Below, piece by piece: positions 8,709-18,244 of a stretch of DNA of 64,000 nucleotides. The DNA comes from Methylomicrobium lacus_A (GTDB lineage: Bacteria > Pseudomonadota > Gammaproteobacteria > Methylococcales > Methylomonadaceae), in NCBI RefSeq assembly GCF_041897535.1, contig NZ_CP169217.1:806001-870000 (forward strand), written 5' to 3'. The stretch's first letter is position 1. Each line of letters begins with the position of its first letter. The translations under genes were made by a program, and so were the position numbers. The notes below the pieces were generated by a model, which made no database searches, was not told where the DNA came from, and was given only the letters and a program-made list of their open reading frames with translations.

Positions 8709-8906
8709 ATTTGATGCTCGGTTGGTCGGGCAAAAAAGCATGCCAGACCTAGCCGATTGAAGCGTAGCAGGAATCGAAAGGTTTGCGGCTCCGATTTTCC
8801 TCAATTCCGCGTGGCTCCATCGAGGCTTGCTGCCCACCACACTATCGGCAAACTAATCGTTGCCCACGAAGATCAATTTATCGGCAGTCCGAACTGATAC
8901 AATCGG

Positions 8907-9188
8907 TTAGGCTGCTTGATTTGCAGGATGATAAGGATGCCGCGCCGGCGAGCCGTACAGCATGCCCTCCACGCTAATATCTTCGTCTACATCAGACCAA
9001 TGGATGCCCTGACCATCGCCGAGAATTTCAAAATTTTGCCGCTGATTTTCAGTGGCTTCCGCTAAACGCCACGACCAAATCAACGGAACGCTGATCGTGC
9101 GACCGTCCACGAGGTGGGCAATAATTTCATCTTCGGTGATCTGAGCATGCAGTATTCTAGGCTCGGTTACGTTAACCACAGTGTTCAT
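8907..9188 (-). CDS. DUF2442 protein
   Basis: 93 residues from the ATG at 9188. The core (LIWSWRLAEATENQRQNFEI, then GIHWSDVDEDISVEGMLYG) is the DUF2442 signature. It overlaps the 3' end of the DUF4160 gene upstream by 17 bases, so the two are translationally coupled. DUF2442 and DUF4160 genes are commonly paired and have been suggested as toxin-antitoxin-like modules. No function is proven from sequence. Confidence 0.8.
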   Translation of the reverse strand: MNTVVNVTEPRILHAQITEDEIIAHLVDGRTISVPLIWSWRLAEATENQRQNFEILGDGQGIHWSDVDEDISVEGMLYGSPARHPYHPANQAA

Positions 9189-9408
9189 GCCATGCCTCCA
9201 GTATTTCGGGTAAATGAATTTCAATGAGTTTCCGAATGACGTTAAGTTCCTTAGGCGAAAAGCCGCCATTCTTGCCAAGATAGATTGGCTCCAACCAAAA
9301 TTTACAAATCAGTTTATCCCGTTGTACATGGACATGCTTCGGCTCGCCGCAGTCGAAGCTGTAAAAGAAGAAGCGATAGGGGCCGGAGATATGTTTTATG
9401 GATGGCAT
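9172..9408 (-). CDS. DUF4160 protein
   Basis: 78-residue soluble protein with the DUF4160 pattern: MPSIKHISGPYRFFFYSFD, EPKHVHVQRDK, then ELNVIRKLIEIHLPEILEAW and a final His. The ATG at 9408 has TGGAGA upstream. It is the first gene of a two-gene unit with DUF2442, overlapping it. A toxin-antitoxin-type partnership is a plausible inference from this arrangement only. Confidence 0.8.
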   Translation of the reverse strand: MPSIKHISGPYRFFFYSFDCGEPKHVHVQRDKLICKFWLEPIYLGKNGGFSPKELNVIRKLIEIHLPEILEAWHEHCG

Positions 9409-9531
9409 ATATCTCCAGGGAGTCTGATGATTGGAATGTAACGATCAACCCAAAATCCGTTAGCTTATTGAAGGTGGAAATGTCGTGCATAAAGAGTATT
9501 CCCGATCTACCCCTCTGTTACCTGACGATTA

Positions 9532-10170
9532 TTATGGTTGTATTTTTGCCAAACCTGGCCCAGCCTTCAGCTTTGCATGGCGAAAGACGGCCGGATTGCC
9601 AATAATCAGTTCATTTAGCCTCTGATCGGTTAAAGAGGCGTCAACTCGTTGGCGCAAGCGCTCAAAGCTTATGGCTTGATAGCCTCGCTGATTAAGATAG
9701 GCGAGTATTGCTTTCACGTAGACGGCATCCCCAACAGGTGGTTCACTAGGAACTTCACTGATCACAGGATCGTTCTGTTGCTGTGCATCCGCTTCAATTT
9801 CGCGAATTCGTTCGATCAATGATGCCCAAGGTAAGGCTCCAGGAACAGAGAAGTCTAGATGTTGAATGGTTTGCAGCCGAGGATGAATGACACAATCGTT
9901 TAACTTGATCGGAATCAGGTTATGCCCATTACCAAGCGCATATGCCCATTCGAAGGTTACATAGGATGATTCGGCAGAGTTCGAACTCAGGGCAACAATG
10001 ACAGCAATAGAATCGACTATACCTCGCTCGATCCCTTGACGCCAATCGGTACCTGCACTAAGGTTGCCTTGATCCCGCCAGACGTTGATTCCTGCCTCTG
10101 CAAGCTTGATGGCGATCAACTCGGCAAAGTGATGGTCTTTAGTGGAGTAACTGAGGAATACTGTTGTCAT
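9532..10170 (-). CDS. TIR-domain protein with C-terminal winged-helix-like region
   Basis: 212 residues. The N-terminal 130 form a TIR domain: VFLSYSTKDHHFAELIA, box-2-like WRDQGNLSAGTDW, and SSYVTFEWAYAL. Glu74 in that last motif is in the position of the catalytic glutamate of NAD-cleaving TIR enzymes. After a proline-rich linker (about residues 133-145), the last 65 residues look like a helical or winged-helix domain (AVYVKAILAYLNQRGYQAIS, FERLRQRVDASLTDQRLN). Bacterial TIR proteins often act in phage defence by depleting NAD+. No partner is obvious next door, so function is inferred. ATG at 10170 with GGAG upstream. Confidence 0.85.
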   Translation of the reverse strand: MTTVFLSYSTKDHHFAELIAIKLAEAGINVWRDQGNLSAGTDWRQGIERGIVDSIAVIVALSSNSAESSYVTFEWAYALGNGHNLIPIKLNDCVIHPRLQTIQHLDFSVPGALPWASLIERIREIEADAQQQNDPVISEVPSEPPVGDAVYVKAILAYLNQRGYQAISFERLRQRVDASLTDQRLNELIIGNPAVFRHAKLKAGPGLAKIQP

Positions 10171-10367
10171 TGAGACTCCAAGAATTTGTGATCGCGAGAT
10201 ACATGATGTAACACCTAATACGATATCTGAGGCGGAATAATCAGCAACAGAAACCCACCACCTGTTTTATCTCGACAGAACTTTACCGTGAAAGATACAA
10301 GAGAGGGCTGATGAAGGAAACCCGTCATTTGCAATTTAACGGGATGTCCCCCAAACGCACCCAAAAA

Positions 10368-10655
10368 CTATTCCTCGCCCAACCACCCTTCCAACGTATC
10401 GATAATACTCTGCGCCTGCTCCCTGCTGGAAATATTGAATTTGGATTTCTGCCGGTATTCACCGTTTTGCTTCTGATAGCGGCGGATCGAATATTTATCC
10501 GGACCGTATTCTTCTTTCGCGCGGTTCCATTCCTGATAGCGGTACATCACCGTCGCCCAGGCGCCTTTGCTGAGGACTTTTTTGTCGAGTTCCTTAACGG
10601 TCTCTACGCCGCCATCCTCATAGGCGATGGTTAACTCTTCTACGTTTTCTGCCAT
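10368..10655 (-). CDS. Conserved-looking small soluble protein, unknown
   Basis: 95 residues starting MAENVEELTIAYEDGG at 10655, preceded by a weak CAGGTG site. An in-frame ATG seven codons upstream is less likely. Charged, Lys/Glu/Tyr-rich, no membrane segment. The middle (KGAWATVMYRYQEWNRAKEE) is followed by a probable beta section (KYSIRRYQKQNGEYRQKSKF) and a C-terminal helix (REQAQSIIDTLEGWLGEE). I do not recognise a named family. It stands alone between the TIR gene and the beta-propeller operon. Confidence 0.6.
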   Translation of the reverse strand: MAENVEELTIAYEDGGVETVKELDKKVLSKGAWATVMYRYQEWNRAKEEYGPDKYSIRRYQKQNGEYRQKSKFNISSREQAQSIIDTLEGWLGEE

Positions 10656-10752
10656 GTTACACCTGAAAAATATCAATCGTAGGGCTCGCTGTGCGGACCC
10701 AACTCAGATTATTCCGTTGAATAAATCCGCATAAAGGTACGCCAAGCGTACC

Positions 10753-11715
10753 CTACTTTGCAATAAACTGCCCGAACGCGCGGCTGCCATCGCCGGTTTT
10801 GATCGTATCGACGACCCGCAAACTCTTCGCATCGATCACCGAAACGGTGCCGTCAAACCAGTTTGCCACATAAACATGACGATCATCGTGATGGGTACTG
10901 ATCCCTTCCGGCTTACCGCCGACATCCAGCACCGCATGCTCCTTCAATTCCGCCGTGTCGATCACCGACACCGAATCGCTGTCCTGATTGGTGACCAGGA
11001 GCCGGCTGTCGTTCAGCGCGAAAGCGGCCGCATAGGGGCGGCTTTGCACCTTGACCGTCGCCGCGACCTTCATCGAAACGGCATCGATCACGCTCACATC
11101 GTCACTCTCGACATTCGCGGTATAAATGCGCCGGCCCTCGCTATCGACGGCCAAACCGAAAGGATGCGCGCCGACCTTGACCGTCGCCGCCACCGTCAAA
11201 TGCTCCAGATCGATCTTCGAGACCGAATCACTGAGCCGATTCGCGACATACAGCCAGCGGTTGTCGGGGCTGACCGCGAGACCTGACGGCGACTGGCCGA
11301 CCGTGATCGTTTTGAGCGTTTGCAGGCTGTCCGCGTCGAGCACGGTGACGATATTTTGATACCAATCAGCGACAAACAAACGTTTGCCGCTCAGATCGAC
11401 CGCAACGCCCAACGCGCCGCTGCTGACTTTGACCTCTTTGACAACCTTGCGCGTTTCCGCATCGATCGCCGCAATGCTGCCGCTTTCCGGCGCGCTGACA
11501 TAAATCCGCCGGCCGTCGGGCGAAACCGCCACACCGGCGGGTTTGCCTTTCACAGCGACAGTGCCCGCCACCTTGCCCACCTGTGTATCGACTATCGCAA
11601 CCGTTTCCGCCAACTGATTGCTGATATAGGCGAAAGGCGCCGACAGTGCCGGCAAAGGCAAAGCGGAAGCCGCGAAAACGGCTGCCGCGAGGCTTTCAAA
11701 ACGCATCAAACGCAT
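10753..11715 (-). CDS. Secreted YVTN-repeat beta-propeller protein
   Basis: 320 residues with an N-terminal signal peptide (cleavage probably after ALSA). About seven repeats follow of the type GxPxGLAVSPDxRxLYVANxxSDSVSxID, the YVTN/YncE beta-propeller pattern, filling the whole mature chain. The protein should be periplasmic. It starts two bases after the stop of the MxaD-like gene, so the two are one operon. Propellers of this kind are found near quinoprotein dehydrogenase and methylotrophy genes, but a binding partner cannot be read from sequence. Confidence 0.85.
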   Translation of the reverse strand: MRLMRFESLAAAVFAASALPLPALSAPFAYISNQLAETVAIVDTQVGKVAGTVAVKGKPAGVAVSPDGRRIYVSAPESGSIAAIDAETRKVVKEVKVSSGALGVAVDLSGKRLFVADWYQNIVTVLDADSLQTLKTITVGQSPSGLAVSPDNRWLYVANRLSDSVSKIDLEHLTVAATVKVGAHPFGLAVDSEGRRIYTANVESDDVSVIDAVSMKVAATVKVQSRPYAAAFALNDSRLLVTNQDSDSVSVIDTAELKEHAVLDVGGKPEGISTHHDDRHVYVANWFDGTVSVIDAKSLRVVDTIKTGDGSRAFGQFIAK

Positions 11716-11717
11716 GC

Positions 11718-12284
11718 TTATTTTTCAGCAATCGTTTTCAGATTGGCCAGACCGGTTTTCAGCACGTTTTCGACCGCGGTGTTGGCGGCTTCTTCGTTCA
11801 TTTCCGCTGGCGGGTTGTTGTTCATGTAAGCGCGATAGTACGCGGCTTTCCAGGAAACCTTGGATTGGTCAGCGCCTTGCGCTTCGACTTCGATGCTGGC
11901 CGCGTAGTTGTCCACCGGCAATACGGGCACTTTTTCTTCCGCGCCCGAGTAAGTGATCGTCTTCGCGGTGCTCATTTCGGTGATTTTATACGCATAAGAC
12001 ATTTTCGCTTCGTCGTATTTTTTCAGTTCTTCGCTGATCGTGCCGCCGCTGGCCAGCGTCAATACGCGAACCGCGCCTTTCTTGTTGCCTTCCTGATTGG
12101 TCACGCTGCTGATCAGGGGATGCCAGGACATGTCGCCGAAGTCCTTGATGATGCCCCAAACCTTTTCGGCCGGCGCATTGATCACGATTTCTTCCTCGGC
12201 TTTTTGACGAACCGGACCGTGCGCGACGGCAACAGACGAGAAAAAGAACATCGCGGCTGGAATGCTGAACAATAATTTTTTCAT
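11718..12284 (-). CDS. MxaD-like periplasmic SRPBCC-fold protein
   Basis: 188 residues with a signal peptide (MKKLLFSIPAAMFFFSSVAV, cleaved near AHG) and an SRPBCC/polyketide-cyclase-like ligand-binding fold (AEEEIVINAPAEKVWGIIKD, then the central SWHPLISSV). This matches MxaD-type proteins, which in methylotrophs are linked to methanol dehydrogenase and its cytochrome partner. The upstream ribosome-binding site is GGAG. It is the first gene of an operon with the YVTN propeller. The assignment to the MxaD group is by recognised pattern. A direct role in methanol oxidation is inference, since no mxa or xox structural genes are in the window. Confidence 0.8.
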   Translation of the reverse strand: MKKLLFSIPAAMFFFSSVAVAHGPVRQKAEEEIVINAPAEKVWGIIKDFGDMSWHPLISSVTNQEGNKKGAVRVLTLASGGTISEELKKYDEAKMSYAYKITEMSTAKTITYSGAEEKVPVLPVDNYAASIEVEAQGADQSKVSWKAAYYRAYMNNNPPAEMNEEAANTAVENVLKTGLANLKTIAEK

Positions 12285-12547
12285 GATAACTCCTGAATGG
12301 GACGTTAATAAATAAACCTCGCATTATATGATAATCAATCGCGGCTGACACATGTTTAGCAGGTTTTTTCTAAATCGGGAAAAACTCCCGGTAAGCCGCC
12401 TGCCTTTGGAGGCATGCCAATTGAATCGCCGCGTTGCTTTTACACTCCGGCCGGCGATGTGCTTCGCGCATAAAGGAGCGATGGGAGTCTTTACCGATTC
12501 ATCTATCGCGATTATCCTGTAGCTCTTTTTGCATTCGATAACGGTCC

Positions 12548-13924
12548 ATGCCGCTGCCAACCTCCAAGTTAGCCTGTCTCCTGCTGCCGCTTGCGCTTTG
12601 CGCGGCCGCTGCCGCGGCGGATAGCTCGCAGGCGGCAGGAACGCTAGACGACCAGACGGCACACCAGGAACCGTTCACACTCGAAAGCGCAATCAATCTG
12701 GCACTCGAACGCAACCCCGACCTGCACATCGCCAACGAGCGCATCGCTCAGGCCGAAGCCGCAATCGGCGAAAGCCTCGCCGCGTTTTATCCGCAGGTCA
12801 AAGCGCGCCTCGGCTACCGTTATAGCGATAATCCGGCAGAGGCATTCGGCATGATCGTCGCGCAACGGCGCTTTACGTTCGATCAGGACATCAATCATCC
12901 GAAAGGCACGACCGATTTTCGCCCCGAAGTCGAGGCGACCTTGTCACTGTACCGGGGCGGCCAGGATTATCAACGCAGCAAGGTGGCCGACCTGGGTAAG
13001 GAAATCAGCGAACTGGAACTTTCGACGGTCCGCAACAACCTGATTCACGGCGTCAGCGAAGGCTTTTATACCCTGCTGGTCGCGAAGGAAAATCAGACGA
13101 TAGCGCAGCGCGCGATCGATGCGGTGCAAGCCGAACTCACCGAAACGAAGAAGCGCCACGCCGCCGGCACGGTATTGAAATCCGATGTGCTGTCGCTGGA
13201 AGTCCGCTTGGCCGCCGCCCGCGAAGCCGACATCCGCGCTAAAAATGCGATCGAGCTGGCACGCACGGTGCTCCGAACCCTGCTCGATCTTCCCGAAGGC
13301 CGCCCGATCGAGCCGCGCATCGAACCGGAACGCACACTGCCGGCCTTGCCTTCGTCGCTGGACGACCTTGAAACCCAGGCGCAAGCCAACCGCCCGGAAA
13401 CGCAAATCGCGCAAAGGCAGCACGAAACCCGTCAGCTCGAGCTCAAAATCGCCCAAGGCGAGCATTTGCCGCGTGTCGATGCCTATGTCAATTACGGGCT
13501 GAATGAGCGCTCGCCGGAGTTTTCGGCCGCGCATCAGAATGTCGGCTCCGGCATTCAGGTCGAGATGGATTTATTTTCCGGCTTTGCGACCCATGCGCGC
13601 GTCAGCAAGGCGGAACGGCGACTGTCCGAGGCTGAAGAACAAATCCATAAAGTCCAGTTGCAGATCAGACGGGATGTCAAAACCGCCTACCTGGAATTAC
13701 AGGAAGCGCTGCAGCGGGCCGAAGTCGCAAAAACCGCGGTCGCCGCGGCCGATGAGGCCTTGCGCCTAGTCACACTGCAACACCGGGCCGGGACCGCGAC
13801 CGTGACCCGCTTCATCGAAAGCGAAGTCGCGCGCGACCAGGCGCAGGCCGGATGGCTGACCGCCCGCTATGACACGTTTCGCGCCGATGCGGCCCTGCAG
13901 CGTGCGCTCGGAGTCTGGCGATGA
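12548..13924 (+). CDS. TolC-family outer membrane efflux protein
   Basis: 458 residues with a signal peptide (LLLPLALCAAAAAADS) and two outer-membrane-factor repeats. Each repeat has long helices (for example NLALERNPDLHIANERIAQA and LQIRRDVKTAYLELQEALQR) and beta-strand segments (QVKARLGYRYSDNP, RVDAYVNYGL). Trimers of this family form the exit duct through the outer membrane. Its stop overlaps the adaptor's start (ATGA at 13921), giving a three-gene RND operon on the plus strand. Substrate unknown. Confidence 0.93.
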   Translation: MPLPTSKLACLLLPLALCAAAAAADSSQAAGTLDDQTAHQEPFTLESAINLALERNPDLHIANERIAQAEAAIGESLAAFYPQVKARLGYRYSDNPAEAFGMIVAQRRFTFDQDINHPKGTTDFRPEVEATLSLYRGGQDYQRSKVADLGKEISELELSTVRNNLIHGVSEGFYTLLVAKENQTIAQRAIDAVQAELTETKKRHAAGTVLKSDVLSLEVRLAAAREADIRAKNAIELARTVLRTLLDLPEGRPIEPRIEPERTLPALPSSLDDLETQAQANRPETQIAQRQHETRQLELKIAQGEHLPRVDAYVNYGLNERSPEFSAAHQNVGSGIQVEMDLFSGFATHARVSKAERRLSEAEEQIHKVQLQIRRDVKTAYLELQEALQRAEVAKTAVAAADEALRLVTLQHRAGTATVTRFIESEVARDQAQAGWLTARYDTFRADAALQRALGVWR

Positions 13925-14985
13925 CGAATCCGCTGCAAAAAAAATGGCTATTCCCGGCCGGCGCGCTGTTCGCGCTATTGATTCTTATCGTGTGGATGCT
14001 CGGCCTGATCGGCGGCGACAAAACCGAACCCGGCATCACGCCCCTGCCCGTTCAATCGACCGCCCCGAAAGAAACCGCGCGCGTCGAACGGCAAGCGATC
14101 CGGGAGGCTCAGTCCTGGCCTGGTACGGTCAGGGCGGTCAGCGAAACGCGGATCGCCCCGAAGATCAATGCGCGCATTCTGTCGGTCGCGGTGCATGAAG
14201 GCGACCGGGTCAAACAAGGCGATGTGCTGGTCCGGCTCGATGCGGAACAGAATCAGGCCATAGAACGTGAAGCGGCGTCCCTGGCCGCCGCCGCCCAGGC
14301 CGAAGCGGCGCGCGCGGAAGCCGACCTGCAACGGACGCGCGGACTGTTCGAACAGGAGGCCGCGACCCGCGAAGATTATGACCACGCCACCGCCAATGCC
14401 CGCAAGGCGCGGGCCAACGCCCAGGCGGCCGCGCACAGCGTGCAGGAGGCCAGGGTTCAACGCGGCGAAACCGTGCTGCGCGCCCCCTTCGACGGCGTGA
14501 TCGCGAAGCGCCTGCATGAACCGGGCGACATGGGGCTGGCGGGCGAGCCAATCATGATCCTGCACGATGCATCCGCGCTGCGCATCGAGGCTTCGGTGCC
14601 GGCCTCCTGTGCAACCCAAATCAAAATCGGCGATGCCGCAAGCGTGCGCATCGACGCCCTGAACACCGCGTTAAGCGCCAAGATCGTTGAAATCGTACCG
14701 GCCGCCGATCCGGCCACCGGCACGGTGCTGATCAAGGCCAGTCTGCCGCAAAACCAAGGCCTGCAACCGGGCCTGTTCGGCTGGCTCGACCAGACCTGCG
14801 GCATCGAGCACGATGCCCTGCTGATTCCGGCGGCGGCGCTCAGGCGGATCGGCCAAGTCGAGGTCGTGACCGTGCAGGACGGTGCCAAACTGAATACCCG
14901 CCATGTACGCTCCGGTTTCAGCCGGGACGGCCGGGTCGAAATCCTCTCCGGCCTGGATGCCGGCGAAACGGTCGTGATTCGATGA
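13921..14985 (+). CDS. RND efflux periplasmic adaptor (membrane fusion protein)
   Basis: 354 residues. One N-terminal membrane anchor (WLFPAGALFALLILIVWMLG), then the split biotinyl-lipoyl domain (RILSVAVHEGDRVKQGDVLV and the later VLRAPFDGVIAKRLHEPGD). The domain flanks an alpha-hairpin rich in Ala and Glu, followed by beta-barrel domains. It bridges the inner-membrane pump and the TolC-like channel. Start and stop overlap both neighbours by four bases, so translation is coupled. Confidence 0.93.
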   Translation: MTNPLQKKWLFPAGALFALLILIVWMLGLIGGDKTEPGITPLPVQSTAPKETARVERQAIREAQSWPGTVRAVSETRIAPKINARILSVAVHEGDRVKQGDVLVRLDAEQNQAIEREAASLAAAAQAEAARAEADLQRTRGLFEQEAATREDYDHATANARKARANAQAAAHSVQEARVQRGETVLRAPFDGVIAKRLHEPGDMGLAGEPIMILHDASALRIEASVPASCATQIKIGDAASVRIDALNTALSAKIVEIVPAADPATGTVLIKASLPQNQGLQPGLFGWLDQTCGIEHDALLIPAAALRRIGQVEVVTVQDGAKLNTRHVRSGFSRDGRVEILSGLDAGETVVIR

Positions 14986-17900
14986 CGAGCGAGCCCAAAC
15001 GCGGGCTCAGCGCCGCGATCGTCAGAATCTTCACGATTTCGCAGCTGTCGCCGATGCTGCTGATCGCGGCGCTGATCGCGGGCGTTGCTGCACTGCAACT
15101 GACCCCGCGCGAGGAAGATCCGCAAATCGTCGTGCCGGTGATGGACGTGATGATCGACTTTCCCGGCGCCAGCGCGGAGGAAGTCGAAAAACTCGCCGCG
15201 ACGCCGCTCGAAGCGCTGCTGAAGCAAATCGAAGGCGTCGAGCATGTGTTCTCCGCGTCCGAGCCCGGTCATGCGGTCGTGACGGTCGGCTATTATGTCG
15301 GCGAAGACCCCGAGGACAGTCTGGTCAAGACCTGGAGCAAGGTGATGTCAAACCAGGACCGCTTGCCGCCGGGCGTGCGCGGCTGGAACATCAAGCCGAT
15401 CGATATCGACGATGTGCCGATGCTGATGCTGACCTTGTCCTCGGCGACCGGCAAGACCGATGCTCTGGCGCTGCGCCGGATCGCCGACGAACTCCTGGCG
15501 AGCCTCCGCGGCGTCGAAAATATCGCGAAAACCGAGGTGATAGGCGGCGCGCGCCGTCAAATTTCGATTTATCCCGACACCGCGAAGATGACAGGCTACG
15601 ATGTCACGCTGCTCGACATCGTCAAGGCGCTCGAAGGCGCGAATGTCCATCTGCAGGCCGGACGCTACACCAGCGGCAACCGCGAAACGATTCTGGAAGC
15701 CGGCACCCATTTCGAGTCGGCCCGCGAGGTCGCCGCCACCGTGGTCAAGACCGCCGGCGCCCATCCGGTCTATCTTCGGGATGTCGCCCGCGTCACTGAC
15801 GGCGAGGAAGAACGCGAACAGTACAGCCGAATCGGCTTCGGCCCGGCCGCCGCGAAGATGCGCACGGTCGGCCGCGCCGAAGGCTCCCTGGCCAAAGCCG
15901 GCGACGAGCGCGAGATGGTCACGATCGCGCTGGCCAAGCGCAAGGGCAGCAATGCGGTGCTGGTATCCAAGGACATCCTGGCGCGGATCGAAGCGCAACG
16001 CGGCCAGCTGATTCCCCCGGACGTCGAGATCACCGTCAGCCGCGATTACGGCGCGACCGCCGACCACAAGGTCAACGAACTGGTCAAACATTTGGGTCTC
16101 GCGATCGCGATCATCCTGGTCTTGCTTGCCTTGTCATTGGGCCCGAAGGAATCGATCATCGTCTGCATCGCGGTTCCGGTCACGTTCGCGGTCACCCTGC
16201 TCTGCGACCTGATCTTCGGCTATACGATCAACCGGGTCACGCTGTTTGCGCTGATTCTGTCGCTGGGCCTCCTGGTCGACGATCCGATCGTCGATGTCGA
16301 AAACATCTTCCGCCATTTCAAGCTGAAAAAAGAGACTCCGCTCGAGGCATTATTGTCCGCGGTCGACGAGGTGCGCCCGCCGACGATCGTCGCGACCTTG
16401 GCGGTGATGCTCGCGTTCCTGCCGATGTTTTTCATCACCGGCATGATCGGACCTTATCTCGCTCCACTCGCCTTCAACATTCCGGTCGCGATGCTGGTCT
16501 CGCTGATCGTCGCGTTCACGATCACGCCGTGGGCAAGCTATTTATTGTTGCGCAGCGAATACGGCAAGGACGAAGTTCCGTTCGACCTGAAAGCCACGCC
16601 CGGCTACCGCTTTTACCGAAGACTCCTGCAGCCGTTGATCGCCTCGCCGAAGCGCAGCCGCGGGTTTCTGATCGCGGTCGGCATCGCCTTTGGGCTGTCG
16701 TCGCTGCTCGCGATCACGCGCGCGGTGCCGCTGAAACTGCTGCCGTTCGACAACAAGAACGAATTGCAGATCGTGGTCGACATGCCCGCCGGCAGCACGC
16801 TCGAAAAGACCGACGCGGTGATCCGAGCACTCGGCCAATATCTCGCGACGGTCAATGAAGTGACCGATTACGAAAGCTACGCCGGCCTCGCCTCGCCGAT
16901 CGATTTCAACGGCATGATCCGGCATTATTATCTGCGCGCCGGCAGCCATCAGGGCGACATCCGTGTCAATCTGTTGCCGAAGGACGAGAGAGTGCAGCAG
17001 TCGCATCAGATCGCGATGCGCATCCGCGCCGACGTCGAACGGATCGGCAGGCAATACGGAGCGAAACTGAAGATCGTCGAATTGCCGCCCGGCCCGCCGG
17101 TGCTGTCGACGCTGGTCGCGGAAGTTTACGGACCGGCCGACGCCGGTTACGATCAGCTGATCGAGGCATCCCACGCAGTCAAGCAGCGCTTTACGAAAAT
17201 CGCCGGCGTCGTCGATGTCGACGATTTGTCGGTGGCGCCCGAAGCAACCGCGCTGTTTCGGATCGACAAGCAAAAGGCCGCGCTGCTCGGCGTCAGCCCC
17301 GCCGCGATCGCCCAAACGCTCGGCGTGGCTTTGGGCGGCGGCGATGCCGGCACGCTGCATGCGCCCGGCGAACGACTGCCGCTGGACATTCGCCTGCGCC
17401 TGCCGCGCGCCGAACGGTCGTCGCAGCCTGATCTGTTGAATACGAAGGTCAGAAGCAGTCGGGGGGCCTTGATCTGGCTCGGCGAACTCGGCGCGGTCAC
17501 GCCGGAACCCGGCGAAGCGGTGATCCATCACAAGGATCTGGAACGTGTCGCCTATGTGATCGGCGACAGCGTCGGCCGCAGCCCGGTCGAGGCGATCATC
17601 GAACTGTACGCGGACTTTGAAGACAATCCCCTGCCGGAAGGCTACCGCGCCGAATTGAGCGGCGAAGGCGAATGGAAGATCACGGCCCTGATCTTCCGCG
17701 ATCTCGGCATTTCGTTCGGCGCCTCGCTGATCATGATCTATGTGCTGCTGGTCGTGCAGACCGGGTCGTTGAGTCTGCCCGCGATCATGATGATCGCGAT
17801 CCCGCTGACGATCATCGGCATCATGCCGGGCTTCTGGCTGCTGAATGCGCTATTCGCCGAAAATGTCGCGGGTTTCGCCGATTCGACCTATTTCACCGCG

Positions 17901-18239
17901 ACCGCGATGGTCGGCATGATCGCGCTGGCCGGCATCGTGGTCAGAAACGGCATCATCCTGATCGACTTCATCGAAAGGACGCGCGCTAGAAGCGACATAC
18001 TCAGCCTCGAAGAGGCGCTGATCGAGGCCGGCGCGACCCGAATGCGGCCGGTCTTCCTGACCGCGGGAGCGGCGATGTTCGGCTCGGTCGTGATCATCCT
18101 CGACCCGATATTTTCCGGGCTGGCCTGGAGCTTCATCTTCGGCATCTTCGCCTCGACCGGGTTTTCGCTGTTCGTGATTCCGGTGGTTTATTATCTGATC
18201 TACCGGGATCGGACAAGAAGCCTGACGATTCGAATGTAA
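14982..18239 (+). CDS. RND-family inner-membrane efflux pump
   Basis: 1085 residues, typical of a full AcrB-type pump with 12 membrane helices and two large periplasmic loops. After the first helix comes LTPREEDPQIVVPVMDVMID, then the helix-4 motif LVDDPIVDVENIFRH, where proton-relay aspartates normally sit. Helix 10-12 motifs (GMIALAGIVVRNGIILIDFI, MRPVFLTAGAAMFG) are clear. The helix-4 motif has Pro and Asp where many AcrB proteins have Ala and Val. The REEDP start is shared by a sub-branch of the family whose substrates I cannot name. Last gene of the operon. Confidence 0.93.
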   Translation: MTSEPKRGLSAAIVRIFTISQLSPMLLIAALIAGVAALQLTPREEDPQIVVPVMDVMIDFPGASAEEVEKLAATPLEALLKQIEGVEHVFSASEPGHAVVTVGYYVGEDPEDSLVKTWSKVMSNQDRLPPGVRGWNIKPIDIDDVPMLMLTLSSATGKTDALALRRIADELLASLRGVENIAKTEVIGGARRQISIYPDTAKMTGYDVTLLDIVKALEGANVHLQAGRYTSGNRETILEAGTHFESAREVAATVVKTAGAHPVYLRDVARVTDGEEEREQYSRIGFGPAAAKMRTVGRAEGSLAKAGDEREMVTIALAKRKGSNAVLVSKDILARIEAQRGQLIPPDVEITVSRDYGATADHKVNELVKHLGLAIAIILVLLALSLGPKESIIVCIAVPVTFAVTLLCDLIFGYTINRVTLFALILSLGLLVDDPIVDVENIFRHFKLKKETPLEALLSAVDEVRPPTIVATLAVMLAFLPMFFITGMIGPYLAPLAFNIPVAMLVSLIVAFTITPWASYLLLRSEYGKDEVPFDLKATPGYRFYRRLLQPLIASPKRSRGFLIAVGIAFGLSSLLAITRAVPLKLLPFDNKNELQIVVDMPAGSTLEKTDAVIRALGQYLATVNEVTDYESYAGLASPIDFNGMIRHYYLRAGSHQGDIRVNLLPKDERVQQSHQIAMRIRADVERIGRQYGAKLKIVELPPGPPVLSTLVAEVYGPADAGYDQLIEASHAVKQRFTKIAGVVDVDDLSVAPEATALFRIDKQKAALLGVSPAAIAQTLGVALGGGDAGTLHAPGERLPLDIRLRLPRAERSSQPDLLNTKVRSSRGALIWLGELGAVTPEPGEAVIHHKDLERVAYVIGDSVGRSPVEAIIELYADFEDNPLPEGYRAELSGEGEWKITALIFRDLGISFGASLIMIYVLLVVQTGSLSLPAIMMIAIPLTIIGIMPGFWLLNALFAENVAGFADSTYFTATAMVGMIALAGIVVRNGIILIDFIERTRARSDILSLEEALIEAGATRMRPVFLTAGAAMFGSVVIILDPIFSGLAWSFIFGIFASTGFSLFVIPVVYYLIYRDRTRSLTIRM

Positions 18240-18244
18240 CGCTT

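Noticed and set aside
15348..17531. Minus-strand open frames of 247 and 329 codons
   Set aside because: Antisense shadows of the RND pump; rich in His/Arg/Gln/Asp without a domain.
12548..18239. RND efflux operon as exporter of the NRPS product
   Set aside because: It is 12 kb away on the other strand, with unrelated genes and insertion sequences between; no evidence links them.
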